NCBI GenBank assembly: GCA_002211745.1
Contig: CP022114.1
Coordinates: 1,426,001-1,490,000, forward strand
Origin: Kluyvera genomosp. 3
GTDB lineage: Bacteria; Pseudomonadota; Gammaproteobacteria; Enterobacterales; Enterobacteriaceae
Length of the DNA stretch: 64,000 nucleotides
Reading direction: 5' to 3'
This document shows, in pieces, positions 33,859 through 44,107 of this stretch (the first letter of the stretch is position 1; the number at the start of each line of letters is the position of its first letter). The translations under genes and the position numbers were made by a program. The notes beneath the pieces were generated by a model. It was not told the origin of the DNA and ran no database searches. It saw only the letters and a program-made list of their open reading frames with translations.

Positions 33859-33897
33859 AAATCAGACCAGTGACGAGAGTATAGGTCTGACCAGCTG
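33859..33897 (-). promoter_or_regulatory. Two FadR operators upstream of fadL
   Basis: On the minus strand AGCTGGTCAGACCTAT (33896-33881) is close to the FadR consensus (half-site TGGTC with GACC). A second, ACTGGTCTGATTT (33871-33859), matches the left half. E. coli fadL also has two FadR sites, through which acyl-CoA relieves repression. Confidence 0.75.
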
Positions 33898-34142
33898 GTA
33901 TGTTGCAATATTGTTTATTGTATTTTTCTAAGATGTTGTTTGAAACGAGATCTGGTTGGCAAAAATGCGGGTTTGGTCATAGCGTCAGAATGCCGGAATT
34001 TGTTTTAGATCATTTTTAATTGTGATTTCGGTCACTTATCGCCTTGGATCACATTCTCGACTGGAGACGCACAAAGGGCGGGCGTAAAATAGGCGCATAG
34101 TTTATCTGGCACCCTGAGTGCACCAAACAGAGGAAATCTACG

Positions 34143-34427
34143 ATGAGTAAATGTAGTGCTGATGAAACTCCGGTATGCTGCTGCATGGATGTTGGTACCA
34201 TTATGGACAACTCCGACTGCACCGCATCTTACAGCCGCGTATTCGCCAACCGCGCAGACGCGGAAGAGACGCTGGCGGCGCTGACTGAAAAGGCGCGCAG
34301 CGTAGAATCCGAACCGTGCAAAATCACCGCCGACTTTAAAGACGTTGAAGGCGGCGTGCAGCTGGATATCGACTTTGTCTTTGCCTGCGAAGCAGAAACC
34401 CTGATTTTCCAGTTGGGCCTGCGTTAA
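34143..34427 (+). CDS. yfcZ: YfcZ/YiiS family small protein
   Basis: Intact 94-residue acidic protein with an N-terminal cysteine cluster (ETPVCCCMDVGTIMDN). It is an orthologue of E. coli YfcZ by sequence and position between fadL and fadI. The function is unknown. A strong terminator follows. Confidence 0.93.
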   Translation: MSKCSADETPVCCCMDVGTIMDNSDCTASYSRVFANRADAEETLAALTEKARSVESEPCKITADFKDVEGGVQLDIDFVFACEAETLIFQLGLR

Positions 34428-34453
34428 TCGCCCCTGCAAACCACTTGTCTATT

Positions 34454-34490
34454 AACGCCCCCGTTGCTGATGCAATTGGGGCGTTTTCTT
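34454..34490 (+). terminator. Terminator after yfcZ
   Basis: Stem AACGCCCC (34454-34461) with GGGGCGTT (34478-34485), a 16-nt loop, then TTCTTTT. It separates yfcZ from the fadIJ operon. Confidence 0.8.
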
Positions 34491-34566
34491 TTCTGCTCAG
34501 TGTGTTTTAGCTCGCATTTTTTCCTCTCCCTGATTGGCTAAGTGTAAAAAATTAGTTAAGAATGTT

Positions 34567-34583
34567 ATCAGGTCAGACCACTT
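34567..34583 (+). promoter_or_regulatory. FadR operator upstream of fadIJ
   Basis: ATCAGGTCAGACCACTT has the GGTCnGACC core of FadR sites and lies about 30 nt before the fadI start, where bound FadR would block transcription. fadIJ is FadR-repressed in E. coli. Confidence 0.75.
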
Positions 34584-34611
34584 GGTCGATTTCCGATAAC
34601 AGGGGAGAGTT

Positions 34612-35919
34612 ATGAGTCAGGCGTTACCACTAATCACCCGCCAGGGCGATCGCATTGCCATTGTCAGTGGGTTACGAACCCCTTTTGCCCGACAGGCGAC
34701 GGCTTTTCACGGTATACCTGCCGTTGATTTAGGCAAAATGGTGGTGGGTGAAATGCTGGCGCGCAGCGAAATTCCCCCGACGTTATTGAACAGCTTGTTT
34801 TTGGCCAGGTTGTGCAGATGCCGGCTGCGCCCAATATTGCCCGAGAGATTGTTCTCGGCACTGGGATGAACGTGCATACCGACGCCTACAGCGTCAGCCG
34901 CGCCTGCGCCACCAGCTTTCAGGCGGTGGCGAACGTGGCGGAAAGTCTGATGGCGGGAACCATTCGCGCGGGTATCGCCGGTGGGGCCGATTCCTCTTCT
35001 GTTCTGCCGATTGGCGTCAGTAAAAAGTTGGCCCGAACGCTGGTTGATGCCAACAAAGCCCGTACCCTTGGCCAGAAGCTGAAACTTTTTTCTCAGCTGC
35101 GTCTGCGCGATCTGCTGCCGGTACCGCCTGCGGTTGCAGAGTATTCCACCGGGCTGCGTATGGGGACACCGCCGAGCAGATGGCTAAAACCTACGGCATT
35201 ACCCGCGAACAGCAGGATGCGCTGGCAAACCGGTCGCACCAACTGGCTGCGCAGGCCTGGGCGGCGGGTAAACTGACTGAGGAAGTGATGACCGCCTACG
35301 TGCCTCCCTACCGCAATCCGTTGGAACAGGACAACAATATTCGCGCCAACTCTACGCTGGCGGATTACGCCAAACTGCGTCCGGCGTTCGACCGCCAGCA
35401 TGGCACCGTCACGGCGGCCAACAGTACGCCATTAACCGACGGCGCGGCGGCGGTGATTCTGATGACGGAATCGCGCGCGAAAGAGCTGGGGCTGACGCCG
35501 CTGGGTTATCTGCGTAGCTACGCCTTTACCGCTATTGATGTCTGGCAGGATATGCTGCTGGGCCGGCATGGTCTACGCCGCTGGCGCTGGATCGCGCAGG
35601 GCTAACTTTCTCCGACCTGACGCTGATTGATATGCACGAAGCCTTTGCTGCGCAAACGCTGGCGAACATTCAGTGCCTGGCTAGCGAAAAATTTGCCCGC
35701 GAGGTTCTGGGGCGCAGCCAGGCAACTGGCGAAATTGAAGAGAGCAAATTTAACGTACTGGGCGGCTCCATCGCCTACGGACATCCGTTTGCGGCAACCG
35801 GCGCGCGTATGATCACCCAAACGCTCAATGAGCTGCACCGTCGCGGTGGCGGCTTCGGGTTAGTCACTGCCTGTGCGGCTGGTGGATTAGGCGCGGCGAT
35901 GGTTCTGGAGGCTGAATAA
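34612..35919 (+). CDS. fadI: 3-ketoacyl-CoA thiolase FadI, frameshifted
   Basis: FadI is the thiolase of the anaerobic/alternative beta-oxidation complex and works with FadJ. Reading in four frames gives [20 protein letters not shown], then [14 protein letters not shown] with the nucleophilic Cys, and near the end [16 protein letters not shown] and [11 protein letters not shown] with the catalytic His and Cys. Bases are missing near 34786, 35164 and 35563. Restoring them gives 436 residues, the E. coli length. The TAA overlaps the fadJ ATG (TAATG). The upstream FadR site fits regulation by fatty acids. Confidence 0.95.
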
Positions 35920-38066
35920 TGGACGCGATGAAATCGGCATTTACCTTCACCGTACGCCCGGACAATGTTGCGGTCGTCACGATCGATGTTCCTGATGAAA
36001 AGATGAATACCCTGAAAGCGGAGTTTGGCGGTCAGGTGCGTGCCATCCTCAAACAAATTCGGGACAACAAAACGTTGCAGGGCGTGGTGTTTATCTCCGC
36101 CAAGCCTGACAACTTTATTGCCGGGGCCGACATTAATATGATTGGCCGCTGTCAAAGCGCCCAGCAAGCCGAGTCGCTGGCGCGTCAGGGGCAGCAGGTG
36201 ATGGCGGAAATTCAAAGCCTGTCGATTCCGGTGGTGGCGGCGATTCACGGGGCTTGCCTTGGCGGCGGTCTCGAGCTGGCGCTGGCCTGCCATGCGCGCA
36301 TCTGTTCCGACGATGGGCGGACGGTGTTGGGGCTACCGGAAGTGCAGTTGGGTCTGCTGCCGGGGTCCGGCGGCACTCAGCGGTTACCGCGTCTGATTGG
36401 CGTCAGTACCGCGCTGGACATGATTTTGACCGGCAAACAGCTTCGCGCACGTCAGGCGCTGAAAGTGGGGCTGGTGGATGAGGTTGTACCGCGTTCGATT
36501 TTGCTCGACGCCGCTGCGGAATATGCGCGTAAAGCGCATCATGAACATCGCCGTCTGTCAGTGCGCGATCGTATTCTGGCGGGTCCGTTGGGGCGTCATC
36601 TGCTGTTCAGCATGGCGGCAAAGAAAACCGCGCAGAAGACGCAGGGCAATTATCCGGCAACGGATAAAATCCTCAAGGTGATTGAAACCGGGCTGGCGCA
36701 CGGCGCCAGCAGCGGCTACGAGGCGGAAGCTCGCGCTTTTGGCGAGCTGGCGATGACGCCGCAGTCGCGTGCGCTGCGCAGTATTTTCTTTGCCAGTACG
36801 GATATCAAAAAAGATCCTGGCGCCAGCGTTGCGCCTGGCCCGCTGGGCTCGGTCGGTGTATTGGGCGGCGGCCTGATGGGCGGCGGTATTGCCTACGTTA
36901 CCGCCATTAAGGGCAAGCTGCCGGTACGTATTAAGGATATCAACGCCAACGGTATCAACCATGCGTTGAAATACAGCTGGGATCAACTGGAGCAAAAAGT
37001 ACGTCGTCGCCATCTGAAACCTGCCGAGCGCGACGCACAGCTGGCGCTGATTTCCGGTAGCCTCGACTACCGTGGTTTTGCGCATCGTGACCTCGTGATT
37101 GAGGCGGTTTTTGAAGACCTCGCGCTCAAGCAGAAGATGGTGGGTGAGGTTGAACACTATTGCGCTCCTCACACTATTTTTGCTTCAAATACCTCTTCTT
37201 TGCCCATTGGCGATATTGCTGCTCAGGCACAGCGCCCTGAGCAGGTGATTGGTTTACACTTTTTCAGCCCGGTAGAGAAAATGCCTCTTGTGGAGGTTAT
37301 CCCGCATGCGGGGACGTCTGAACAGACGATCGCAACGACCGTTAAGCTCGCGAAGAAACAGGGTAAAACGCCGATTGTGGTCGCCGATAAAGCCGGATTC
37401 TACGTAAACCGTATTCTCGCCCCGTACATCGCGGAAGCCATGCGCATGCTTGTTGACGGTGAACGTGTGGAAGACATTGATAATGCATTGGTTAAATTTG
37501 GTTTCCCGGTTGGGCCTATTCAGCTACTGGATGAAGTGGGTATCGATACGGGCACGAAAATTCTCCCTGTGCTGGAAGCGGCCTACGGCGAACGTTTTAG
37601 CGCCCCTGCAACGTTGATTCAGGCAATTTTGAATGACGATCGCAAAGGCAGAAAAAATGGCCGTGGTTTCTATCTTTATGGTGTAAAAGGGCGTAAAAGC
37701 AAGAAACAGGTGGATACTGCGGTTTACGCCCTCGCGGGCATGTCGGCGCGTAACGCCCGCTGCTCGGCAGAGCAGATTGCCGAACGTTGCGTGATGCTGA
37801 TGCTTAATGAGGCGGCACGCTGTGTTGATGAAGGCATCATCCGTAGCGCGCGCGATGGCGACATCGGCGCGGTGTTTGGTATTGGTTTCCCACCGTTCCT
37901 CGGTGGCCCGCTCCGCTATATGGATTCGCTTGGCGCGGGTGAAGTGGTTGCCAGACTGCAACGACTGGCCGGTCTGTATGGCCCGCGCTTTGCGCCGTGC
38001 GATGCGCTTTTGCAGCGGGCGGAGCGGGGAGAGACCTTTTGGCCCAGGGATGAACAGATTCCATGA
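35919..38066 (+). CDS. fadJ: Multifunctional beta-oxidation enzyme FadJ
   Basis: FadJ combines enoyl-CoA hydratase, 3-hydroxyacyl-CoA dehydrogenase and epimerase activities. The N-terminal crotonase domain has [10 protein letters not shown] and [16 protein letters not shown] with the catalytic Glu pair region ([16 protein letters not shown]). The dehydrogenase has the Rossmann motif [16 protein letters not shown] and [17 protein letters not shown] with the catalytic His. 715 residues, intact, overlapping fadI. It forms the fadIJ operon. Confidence 0.97.
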   Translation: MDAMKSAFTFTVRPDNVAVVTIDVPDEKMNTLKAEFGGQVRAILKQIRDNKTLQGVVFISAKPDNFIAGADINMIGRCQSAQQAESLARQGQQVMAEIQSLSIPVVAAIHGACLGGGLELALACHARICSDDGRTVLGLPEVQLGLLPGSGGTQRLPRLIGVSTALDMILTGKQLRARQALKVGLVDEVVPRSILLDAAAEYARKAHHEHRRLSVRDRILAGPLGRHLLFSMAAKKTAQKTQGNYPATDKILKVIETGLAHGASSGYEAEARAFGELAMTPQSRALRSIFFASTDIKKDPGASVAPGPLGSVGVLGGGLMGGGIAYVTAIKGKLPVRIKDINANGINHALKYSWDQLEQKVRRRHLKPAERDAQLALISGSLDYRGFAHRDLVIEAVFEDLALKQKMVGEVEHYCAPHTIFASNTSSLPIGDIAAQAQRPEQVIGLHFFSPVEKMPLVEVIPHAGTSEQTIATTVKLAKKQGKTPIVVADKAGFYVNRILAPYIAEAMRMLVDGERVEDIDNALVKFGFPVGPIQLLDEVGIDTGTKILPVLEAAYGERFSAPATLIQAILNDDRKGRKNGRGFYLYGVKGRKSKKQVDTAVYALAGMSARNARCSAEQIAERCVMLMLNEAARCVDEGIIRSARDGDIGAVFGIGFPPFLGGPLRYMDSLGAGEVVARLQRLAGLYGPRFAPCDALLQRAERGETFWPRDEQIP

Positions 38067-38130
38067 ATGGCTGTCAAAGTAGGTGAACCCTGATGAATCG
38101 CAAGGTTTCTGGCTATTTTGTAAACAGATG

Positions 38131-38160
38131 TTGACTATACTTACGCCAGTAAGGTAAAAA
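38131..38160 (+). promoter_or_regulatory. Possible sigma-70 promoter for sixA
   Basis: TTGACT (38131-38136) and TAAAAA (38155-38160) are 18 nt apart. A GC-rich palindrome (GCGTCACCCT/AGGGTGACGC, 38207-38227) lies between it and the sixA start and may act as a leader hairpin. Confidence 0.4.
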
Positions 38161-38258
38161 TCAGCGTTTCATTCAGTGAATGGATAAGGCACAATGCCCG
38201 GCTACCGCGTCACCCTCAGGGTGACGCTGGTGCTTCTGGTTAACAAAAGCGGTGCAAT

Positions 38259-38744
38259 ATGCAAGTGTTTATTATGCGTCACGGCGACGCTGCCCTCGAT
38301 GCAGCCAGTGACTCGGTTCGTCCCCTGACCGGCTGTGGTTGTGATGAATCTCGTCAGATGGCAACCTGGTTGAAAAACCAAAAAGTGGATATCGGTCGCG
38401 TTCTGGTGAGCCCATATCTGCGTGCGGAACAGACGCTGGAAGTGGTAGGGGAATGTATGAACCTGCCAAAAGAGGTGGATGTTTTGCCCGAGTTGACGCC
38501 GTGCGGCGATATCGGTCTGGTCAGCGCCTATCTCGGGGCATTAGCGAATGAAGGCGTGTCATCGGTGCTGGTGATTTCTCACCTGCCGTTGGTGGGTTAC
38601 CTGGTCGCTGAGCTCTGCCCTGGCGAAGTTCCGCCAATGTTCACCACCTCCGCCATTGCCAGCGTCACCCTCGACGCTAACGGTAAAGGCACCCTGAACT
38701 GGCAAATGAGTCCCTGCAATCTCAAAATGGCCAAAGCGATTTAA
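38259..38744 (+). CDS. sixA: Phosphohistidine phosphatase SixA
   Basis: A histidine phosphatase with the RHG motif (MQVFIMRHGDA) at the N-terminus, SPYLRAEQT and a C-terminal ISHLP with the second catalytic His. It dephosphorylates phosphohistidine, with the nitrogen PTS protein NPr as the known E. coli target. Intact, 161 residues. Confidence 0.96.
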   Translation: MQVFIMRHGDAALDAASDSVRPLTGCGCDESRQMATWLKNQKVDIGRVLVSPYLRAEQTLEVVGECMNLPKEVDVLPELTPCGDIGLVSAYLGALANEGVSSVLVISHLPLVGYLVAELCPGEVPPMFTTSAIASVTLDANGKGTLNWQMSPCNLKMAKAI

Positions 38745-38769
38745 CGCGATCGCCATCTGTGCCTTCTCT

Positions 38770-38803
38770 GTAGGCCGGATGGCGCTGCGCTTATCCGGCC
38801 TAC
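38770..38803. repeat. REP-type palindromic element
   Basis: GTAGGCCGGAT (38770-38780) and ATCCGGCCTAC (38793-38803) form a perfect 11-bp inverted repeat around a GC-rich loop, the standard enterobacterial REP/PU unit. It lies between the convergent sixA and smrB genes. Confidence 0.9.
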
Positions 38804-38809
38804 GTTGAC

Positions 38810-39361
38810 TTACGGCAGCTCCGGCGGCAGCCACTCTTCTACTTCAATCAGCACCAGCAGCGCGGCATCGCCGCCATACTCCTTCGATGCCTGATGAAAG
38901 GCCATCACGTGAGGATGTTGGGCCAGCCACAGCGGCGTCTGCTGTTTGAGAATATGTTTACCGTGACCATGCATGACGCAGGCGCAGAACACATGTTCGC
39001 GGCGGCAGGCGGCGATCAGCGCGCCCAGTTCCTGCTTGGCCTGCATCTGCGTTAAGCCGTGTAGATCGAGGAACAGCTCGGGCGAGTAGTCGCCGCGACG
39101 CAGCTTCTTCAGCTCAAAATGGCTGACATCCTGGCGCACGTATTTTACCGGCCCGTTAGTATTGAGCAGCGGCTGGAATTCGTCGGAAAAGTAGTGGCTG
39201 TTGTCCGCCTGCTCCTGCAATAAACGCTTAGGCGGCACTTCGCTGATTTTCTTACGCTGCGGGCGGTGGACAATGGTGTCCTGCTTTATTTTGCGCGTGC
39301 CCGTCATCAACTGCTGGAAGAGCGCCTGATCCTCCTCGCTCAATGAGTTTTTGTTTTTCAT
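38810..39361 (-). CDS. smrB: Ribosome rescue endonuclease SmrB
   Basis: SmrB cleaves mRNA between collided ribosomes so that tmRNA can rescue them. The SMR domain shows [18 protein letters not shown] and [10 protein letters not shown], which contain the DxH and HGxG nuclease motifs. 183 residues, intact and of E. coli length. It is transcribed convergently with sixA and divergently from prmB. Confidence 0.95.
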   Translation of the reverse strand: MKNKNSLSEEDQALFQQLMTGTRKIKQDTIVHRPQRKKISEVPPKRLLQEQADNSHYFSDEFQPLLNTNGPVKYVRQDVSHFELKKLRRGDYSPELFLDLHGLTQMQAKQELGALIAACRREHVFCACVMHGHGKHILKQQTPLWLAQHPHVMAFHQASKEYGGDAALLVLIEVEEWLPPELP

Positions 39362-39525
39362 CGATTCTTCTCAAATTCGCATTTTTATCTAGTTTACCTT
39401 TTCGCTGTCCTTCCTGCAGCGAAAACGCTTTTTTCCCCGCGCCCTACGCAAGAATGCTGATTTATCGCCGTCTTCATGGCAAACTAGCCGCCGAATTTAC
39501 CCCGACGCATGCCCTGGAGGACAAC

Positions 39526-40458
39526 GTGGATAAGATTTTTGTTGAAGAAGCAGTCAATGAGCTGCACACCATTCAGGACATGCTGCGCTGGGCGGTAAGC
39601 CGCTTTAGCGCGGCCGAAATCTGGTACGGTCACGGAACCGATAACCCGTGGGATGAAGCCGTCCAGCTGGTACTGCCGACGCTGTACCTGCCGCTCGATA
39701 TTCCGGAAGATATGCGCAACGCGCGCCTGACCACCAGTGAAAAACAGCTGATCGTCGAGCGCGTGATTCGTCGCGTCAACGAGCGTATCCCGGTAGCTTA
39801 CCTGACCAATAAAGCCTGGTTCTGCGGCCATGAATTCTACGTTGACGATCGCGTGCTGGTGCCGCGCTCGCCGATTGGCGAGCTGATCAACAATCGCTTT
39901 GCCGGCCTGATTAACCATCGCCCAGAGCATATTCTCGATATGTGCACCGGCAGCGGCTGCATCGCAATCGCCTGCGCCTATGCCTTCCCGGAAGCGGAAG
40001 TTGACGCTATCGACGTCTCCCCGGATGCGCTGGCCGTGACCGAATACAACATCGAAGAGCACGGCATGATCCACAACGTCACGCCGATCCGCTCCGATCT
40101 GTTCCGTGACGCGCCCCAGTTGCAGTACGACCTGATCGTCACTAACCCGCCGTACGTGGACGAAGAAGATATGTCCGATCTGCCGTCAGAATATCGCCAC
40201 GAGCCCGAGCTGGGCCTGGCCTCCGGCTCCGACGGCCTGCACCTGACCCGCCGCATCCTCGGCTGCGCGCCGGATTATCTGACCGACGACGGTATTCTGA
40301 TTTGTGAAGTGGGTAACAGCATGGTACATCTGATGGACCAATATCCGGATGTTCCGTTCACCTGGCTTGAGTTTGATAACGGCGGTGACGGCGTCTTTAT
40401 GCTGACCAAAGCGCAGTTGGTTGCCGCGCAGAACCACTTCGGGCAGTACAAAGACTGA
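39526..40458 (+). CDS. prmB: Ribosomal protein uL3 glutamine methyltransferase PrmB
   Basis: PrmB methylates a glutamine of ribosomal protein L3. I chose the GTG at 39526, with CTGGAGG upstream; this gives 310 residues as in E. coli, although the frame is open from 39343. The SAM site [15 protein letters not shown] and the catalytic [10 protein letters not shown] are present. Intact. It probably leads the prmB-aroC-mepA-yfcA-epmC-yfcL operon. Confidence 0.95.
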   Translation: MDKIFVEEAVNELHTIQDMLRWAVSRFSAAEIWYGHGTDNPWDEAVQLVLPTLYLPLDIPEDMRNARLTTSEKQLIVERVIRRVNERIPVAYLTNKAWFCGHEFYVDDRVLVPRSPIGELINNRFAGLINHRPEHILDMCTGSGCIAIACAYAFPEAEVDAIDVSPDALAVTEYNIEEHGMIHNVTPIRSDLFRDAPQLQYDLIVTNPPYVDEEDMSDLPSEYRHEPELGLASGSDGLHLTRRILGCAPDYLTDDGILICEVGNSMVHLMDQYPDVPFTWLEFDNGGDGVFMLTKAQLVAAQNHFGQYKD

Positions 40459-40501
40459 TTTATCCAGCACGCAACAACAGAACAACGATAACGGAGCCGT
40501 G

Positions 40502-41585
40502 ATGGCAGGAAATACAATTGGACAACTCTTTCGCGTAACCACCTTTGGCGAGTCGCACGGCCTGGCGCTGGGCTGCATCGTTGACGGCGTGCCGCCCGGC
40601 ATTCCGTTAACCGAAGCGGATCTCCAGCACGACCTGGACCGTCGTCGTCCGGGCACGTCGCGCTACACCACCCAACGTCGCGAACCGGATCAGGTGAAAA
40701 TCCTCTCCGGCGTATTCGAAGGCGTGACCACCGGCACCAGTATCGGCCTGCTGATTGAAAACACCGATCAGCGCTCGCAGGACTACGGCGCCATTAAGGA
40801 CGTCTTCCGTCCGGGCACGCCGATTACACCTACGAGCAAAAATACGGCCTGCGTGACTATCGCGGCGGCGGACGTTCTTCCGCCCGTGAAACGGCGATGC
40901 GCGTGGCGGCAGGGGCGATTGCCAAGAAATTCCTCGCGGCGAAGTTTGGTATCGTCATTCGCGGCTGCCTGACCCAGATGGGCGATATTCCGCTGGCGAT
41001 TAAAGACTGGGAGCAGGTTGAACAGAACCCGTTCTTCTGCCCGGATCCGGACAAAATCGACGCCCTGGATGAACTGATGCGCGGCCTCAAAAAAGAGGGC
41101 GACTCTATTGGCGCGAAGGTCACCGTCGTGGCCGACGGCGTACCGGCGGGCCTCGGAGAACCGGTATTCGATCGCCTGGATGCGGACATTGCCCATGCGC
41201 TGATGAGCATCAACGCGGTGAAAGGCGTGGAAATTGGCGACGGTTTTGATGTGGTCAAACTGCGCGGCAGCGAAAATCGCGACGAAATTACCAAAGCCGG
41301 TTTCCAGAGCAACCATGCGGGCGGTATTCTGGCGGTATCAGCAGCGGCCAGCAGATTGTGGCCAATATTGCGCTGAAGCCGACTTCGAGCATTACCGTTC
41401 CGGGCAAGACGATCGATCGCTTTGGCGAGGAAGTCGAGATGATCACCAAAGGTCGTCACGATCCTTGTGTGGGTATCCGCGCGGTGCCGATCGCTGAAGC
41501 GATGCTGGCAATCGTGCTGATGGATCACTTTATGCGCCAACGCGCGCAAAACGCCGATGTGACGACCTCAATTCCACGCTGGTAA
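40502..41585 (+). CDS. aroC: Chorismate synthase AroC, frameshifted
   Basis: AroC converts EPSP to chorismate with reduced FMN, the last step of the shikimate pathway. [20 protein letters not shown] and [11 protein letters not shown] are family signatures; after a missing C near 40818 the frame resumes ([19 protein letters not shown]), and after a missing base near 41333 ([15 protein letters not shown]). Restored length is 361 residues, as in E. coli. The enzyme is needed for growth without aromatic supplements, so the breaks are probably read errors. Confidence 0.96.
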
Positions 41586-41587
41586 AC

Positions 41588-42412
41588 ATGAGAAAAACCG
41601 TTATTGCGCTGCTGGCTCTGGTGGCCAGCAGCACCGCGCTGGCGGCAACGCCGTGGCAAAAAATCACGCAACCTATTAACGGTAGCGCTCAGTCTATCGG
41701 GGCGTTTGCAAACGGCTGTATCGTCGGTGCCGAAGCGCTGCCATTGCAGTCGGAAACCTACCAGGTGATGCGTACCGATCAGCGCCGCTACTTTGGCCAT
41801 CCCGATCTGGTGCAGTTTATCCAGCGTCTGGGCCGTAACGTGCAGCAGCACGGAATGGGGACGATGCTGATTGGCGACATGGGGATGCCAGCGGGCGGGC
41901 GCTTTAACGGCGGACACGCCAGCCACCAGAGTGGGCTGGATGTCGATATTTTTCTGCAATTACCGAAAACGCGCTGGAGCTCGTCGCAGTTGCTGAAGCC
42001 GCAGGCGCTGGATTTGGTCCGCGCCGACGGTAAAGGCGTGTCGCCTGCGCTATGGAAACCGGAGATTGGTCAACTGATCAAGCTGGCGGCGCAAGACAGC
42101 GAGGTGACGCGCATTTTCGTCAACCCGGCGATTAAACAACAGCTGTGCCTGGAAGCCGGCAGCGATCGCGACTGGCTGCGTAAAGTGCGCCCGTGGTTCC
42201 AGCACCGCGCCCACATGCACGTCCGGCTGAAATGCCCGGCCAACAGCTTCGAGTGTGAAGAGCAGGCGCCACCGCCTGCGGGCGACGGCTGCGGCGCTGA
42301 GCTGCAAAGCTGGTTCGAACCGCCAAAACCTGGCACCACCAAACCTGTGAAGAAGACGCCTCCACCGTTGCCGCCTTCCTGCCAGGCGCTACTGGATGAA
42401 CACGTACTCTGA
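41588..42412 (+). CDS. mepA: Murein endopeptidase MepA
   Basis: MepA is a penicillin-insensitive LAS-type (M74) zinc endopeptidase that cuts D-Ala-mDAP cross-links in the periplasm. Signal peptide [14 protein letters not shown]; zinc site [15 protein letters not shown] and HRAHMHVRL. 274 residues, intact. Its TGA overlaps the yfcA ATG (TGATG). Confidence 0.97.
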   Translation: MRKTVIALLALVASSTALAATPWQKITQPINGSAQSIGAFANGCIVGAEALPLQSETYQVMRTDQRRYFGHPDLVQFIQRLGRNVQQHGMGTMLIGDMGMPAGGRFNGGHASHQSGLDVDIFLQLPKTRWSSSQLLKPQALDLVRADGKGVSPALWKPEIGQLIKLAAQDSEVTRIFVNPAIKQQLCLEAGSDRDWLRKVRPWFQHRAHMHVRLKCPANSFECEEQAPPPAGDGCGAELQSWFEPPKPGTTKPVKKTPPPLPPSCQALLDEHVL

Positions 42413-43221
42413 TGGACAGTTTCTCCGCGTTATTTATGGTTGAGCCGCTGATGCTGGTGGCGCTTTTTTTCATCGCCATACTGGCGGGCTTTATTGACTC
42501 TCTGGCGGGCGGCGGCGGTTTGCTGACCGTCCCGGCGCTGATGGCTGCGGGCATGCCGCCCGCGCAGGCGCTGGCGACCAATAAGCTCCAGGCCTGCGGC
42601 GGCTCGCTTTCTGCCTCGCTGTACTTTATTCGCCGCAAGGTGGTGAATCTGGCCGATCAGAAGCTCAATATTTTGATGACCTTCATTGGTTCAATGAGCG
42701 GCGCGCTGCTGGTACAGCACGTGCAGTCTGACGTTCTGCGCCAGATCCTGCCGATTCTGGTGATTGGCATTGGTCTCTATTTCCTGCTGATGCCAAAGCT
42801 TGGCGAAGCAGACCGTCAGCAGCGTCTGTACGGCCTGCCGTTTGCGCTGGTGGCCGGCGGCTGCGTGGGCTTTTATGACGGTTTCTTCGGACCCGGCGCG
42901 GGCTCATTTTACGCGCTGGCATTCGTCACACTGATGGGCTTTAATCTTGCCAAATCCACGGCGCACGCCAAAGTGCTGAACGCGACGTCAAATATCGGCG
43001 GGCTGCTGCTGTTTATTCTTGGCGGCAAGGTCATCTGGGCAACTGGCTTTGTGATGATGGTTGGCCAATTTTTCGGCGCGCGCATGGGCTCGCGCTTAGT
43101 GTTAAGCAAAGGGCAGTCGCTCATTCGCCCAATGATCGTCATTGTTTCGGCGGTTATGAGCGCCAAGCTGCTCTACGACAGCCATGGACAGGAAATCCTT
43201 CAGTGGTTAGGGATGAGCTAA
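42412..43221 (+). CDS. yfcA: TSUP (TauE/SafE) family membrane permease YfcA
   Basis: Intact 269-residue polytopic membrane protein, with the family's GFIDSLAGGGGLLTVPAL near the N-terminus and GCVGFYDGFFGPGAGSF at the start of the second half, reflecting the internal duplication of TSUP proteins. Members export sulfur-containing anions; the substrate of YfcA is unknown. It overlaps genes at both ends within the aroC operon. Confidence 0.94.
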   Translation: MDSFSALFMVEPLMLVALFFIAILAGFIDSLAGGGGLLTVPALMAAGMPPAQALATNKLQACGGSLSASLYFIRRKVVNLADQKLNILMTFIGSMSGALLVQHVQSDVLRQILPILVIGIGLYFLLMPKLGEADRQQRLYGLPFALVAGGCVGFYDGFFGPGAGSFYALAFVTLMGFNLAKSTAHAKVLNATSNIGGLLLFILGGKVIWATGFVMMVGQFFGARMGSRLVLSKGQSLIRPMIVIVSAVMSAKLLYDSHGQEILQWLGMS

Positions 43222-43765
43222 TGACAAAGACGCATGACTACCAGCAGTTGATCGCCATCTTCGATGAATGCTTTGCCGACGAGTTTAATACTCGTCTGAT
43301 TAAAGGCGACGACGAACCCATCTATCTTCCGGCAGATGACGAAGTGCCTTACAACCGTATCGTTTTTGCTCACGGTTTTTTTGCCAGCGCGCTGCACGAA
43401 ATTTCTCACTGGTGTATTGCCGGCAAGGCGCGCCGCGAGCAGGTTGATTTTGGTTACTGGTACTGTCCGGACGGGCGCGATGCTAAAACCCAGGGCAGTT
43501 TGAAGACGTTGAGGTAAAACCGCAGGCTTTTGACTGGCTGTTCTGCGTGGCGGCGGGCTTCCCGTTCAACGTTAGCTGCGACAACCTCGAAGGTGATTTT
43601 GAGCCGGATCGCATCGTCTTTCAGCGGCGCGTTCACGCGCAGGTGATGACCTATCTTAACGAGGGCATTCCGCCGCGCCCAGCCAAATTTATCCAGGCCC
43701 TACAGAATTATTACCAGACGCCGAGCCTAACGGCGGAACACTTCCCATGGCCGGAGGATCTCTAA
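43221..43765 (+). CDS. epmC: EF-P hydroxylase EpmC (YfcM), frameshifted
   Basis: EpmC hydroxylates the modified lysine of elongation factor P. The start [18 protein letters not shown] directly follows yfcA. The metal-site motif [12 protein letters not shown] is clear. One G is missing near 43497 (CAGGGCAG for CAGGGGCAG); restored it reads [17 protein letters not shown]. The restored length is 181 residues against 182 in E. coli. Confidence 0.93.
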
Positions 43766-43791
43766 GCCATGTTACAGAAAGAGGAAAGAAG

Positions 43792-44067
43792 ATGATCGCG
43801 GAGTTTGAAGCACGCATTCTGGCGTTAATTGATGAAATGGTGGAACACGCCAGTGATGATGAGCTGTTTGCCAGCGGTTATCTGCGAGGTCACCTGACGC
43901 TGGCGGTTGCAGAGCTGGATGAAAGCGAAGCGCACTCGGCAGAAGCGCTGTATCGCAACGTGACCCAGAGTCTGGAAACGGCCATTGGCGCGGGCGAACT
44001 GTCGCCGCGCGACCAGGCGTTGGTCAAGGATATGTGGGACAGCCTTTACCAGCAGGCTTCCCGCTAA
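43792..44067 (+). CDS. yfcL: YfcL family protein
   Basis: Intact 91-residue acidic helical protein. The ATG at 43792 follows AGAGGAAAG. It is an orthologue of E. coli YfcL by position and sequence ([16 protein letters not shown]); function unknown. Last gene of the prmB-aroC operon. Confidence 0.9.
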   Translation: MIAEFEARILALIDEMVEHASDDELFASGYLRGHLTLAVAELDESEAHSAEALYRNVTQSLETAIGAGELSPRDQALVKDMWDSLYQQASR

Positions 44068-44072
44068 GCCAG

Positions 44073-44098
44073 TTTGCCCGGTATCGCTGCCGGGCAAA
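44073..44098. terminator. Hairpin between convergent yfcL and mnmC
   Basis: A 9-bp stem (TTTGCCCGG at 44073-44081, CCGGGCAAA at 44090-44098) sits between the convergent genes. The T tract is weak on both sides, so it may be a terminator or a short REP-like palindrome. Confidence 0.5.
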
Positions 44099-44107
44099 TC
44101 TCCTCAC

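Noticed and set aside
39343-39525. Longer prmB start upstream of 39526
   Set aside because: The extension overlaps smrB on the other strand, and the GTG at 39526 gives the usual 310 residues.
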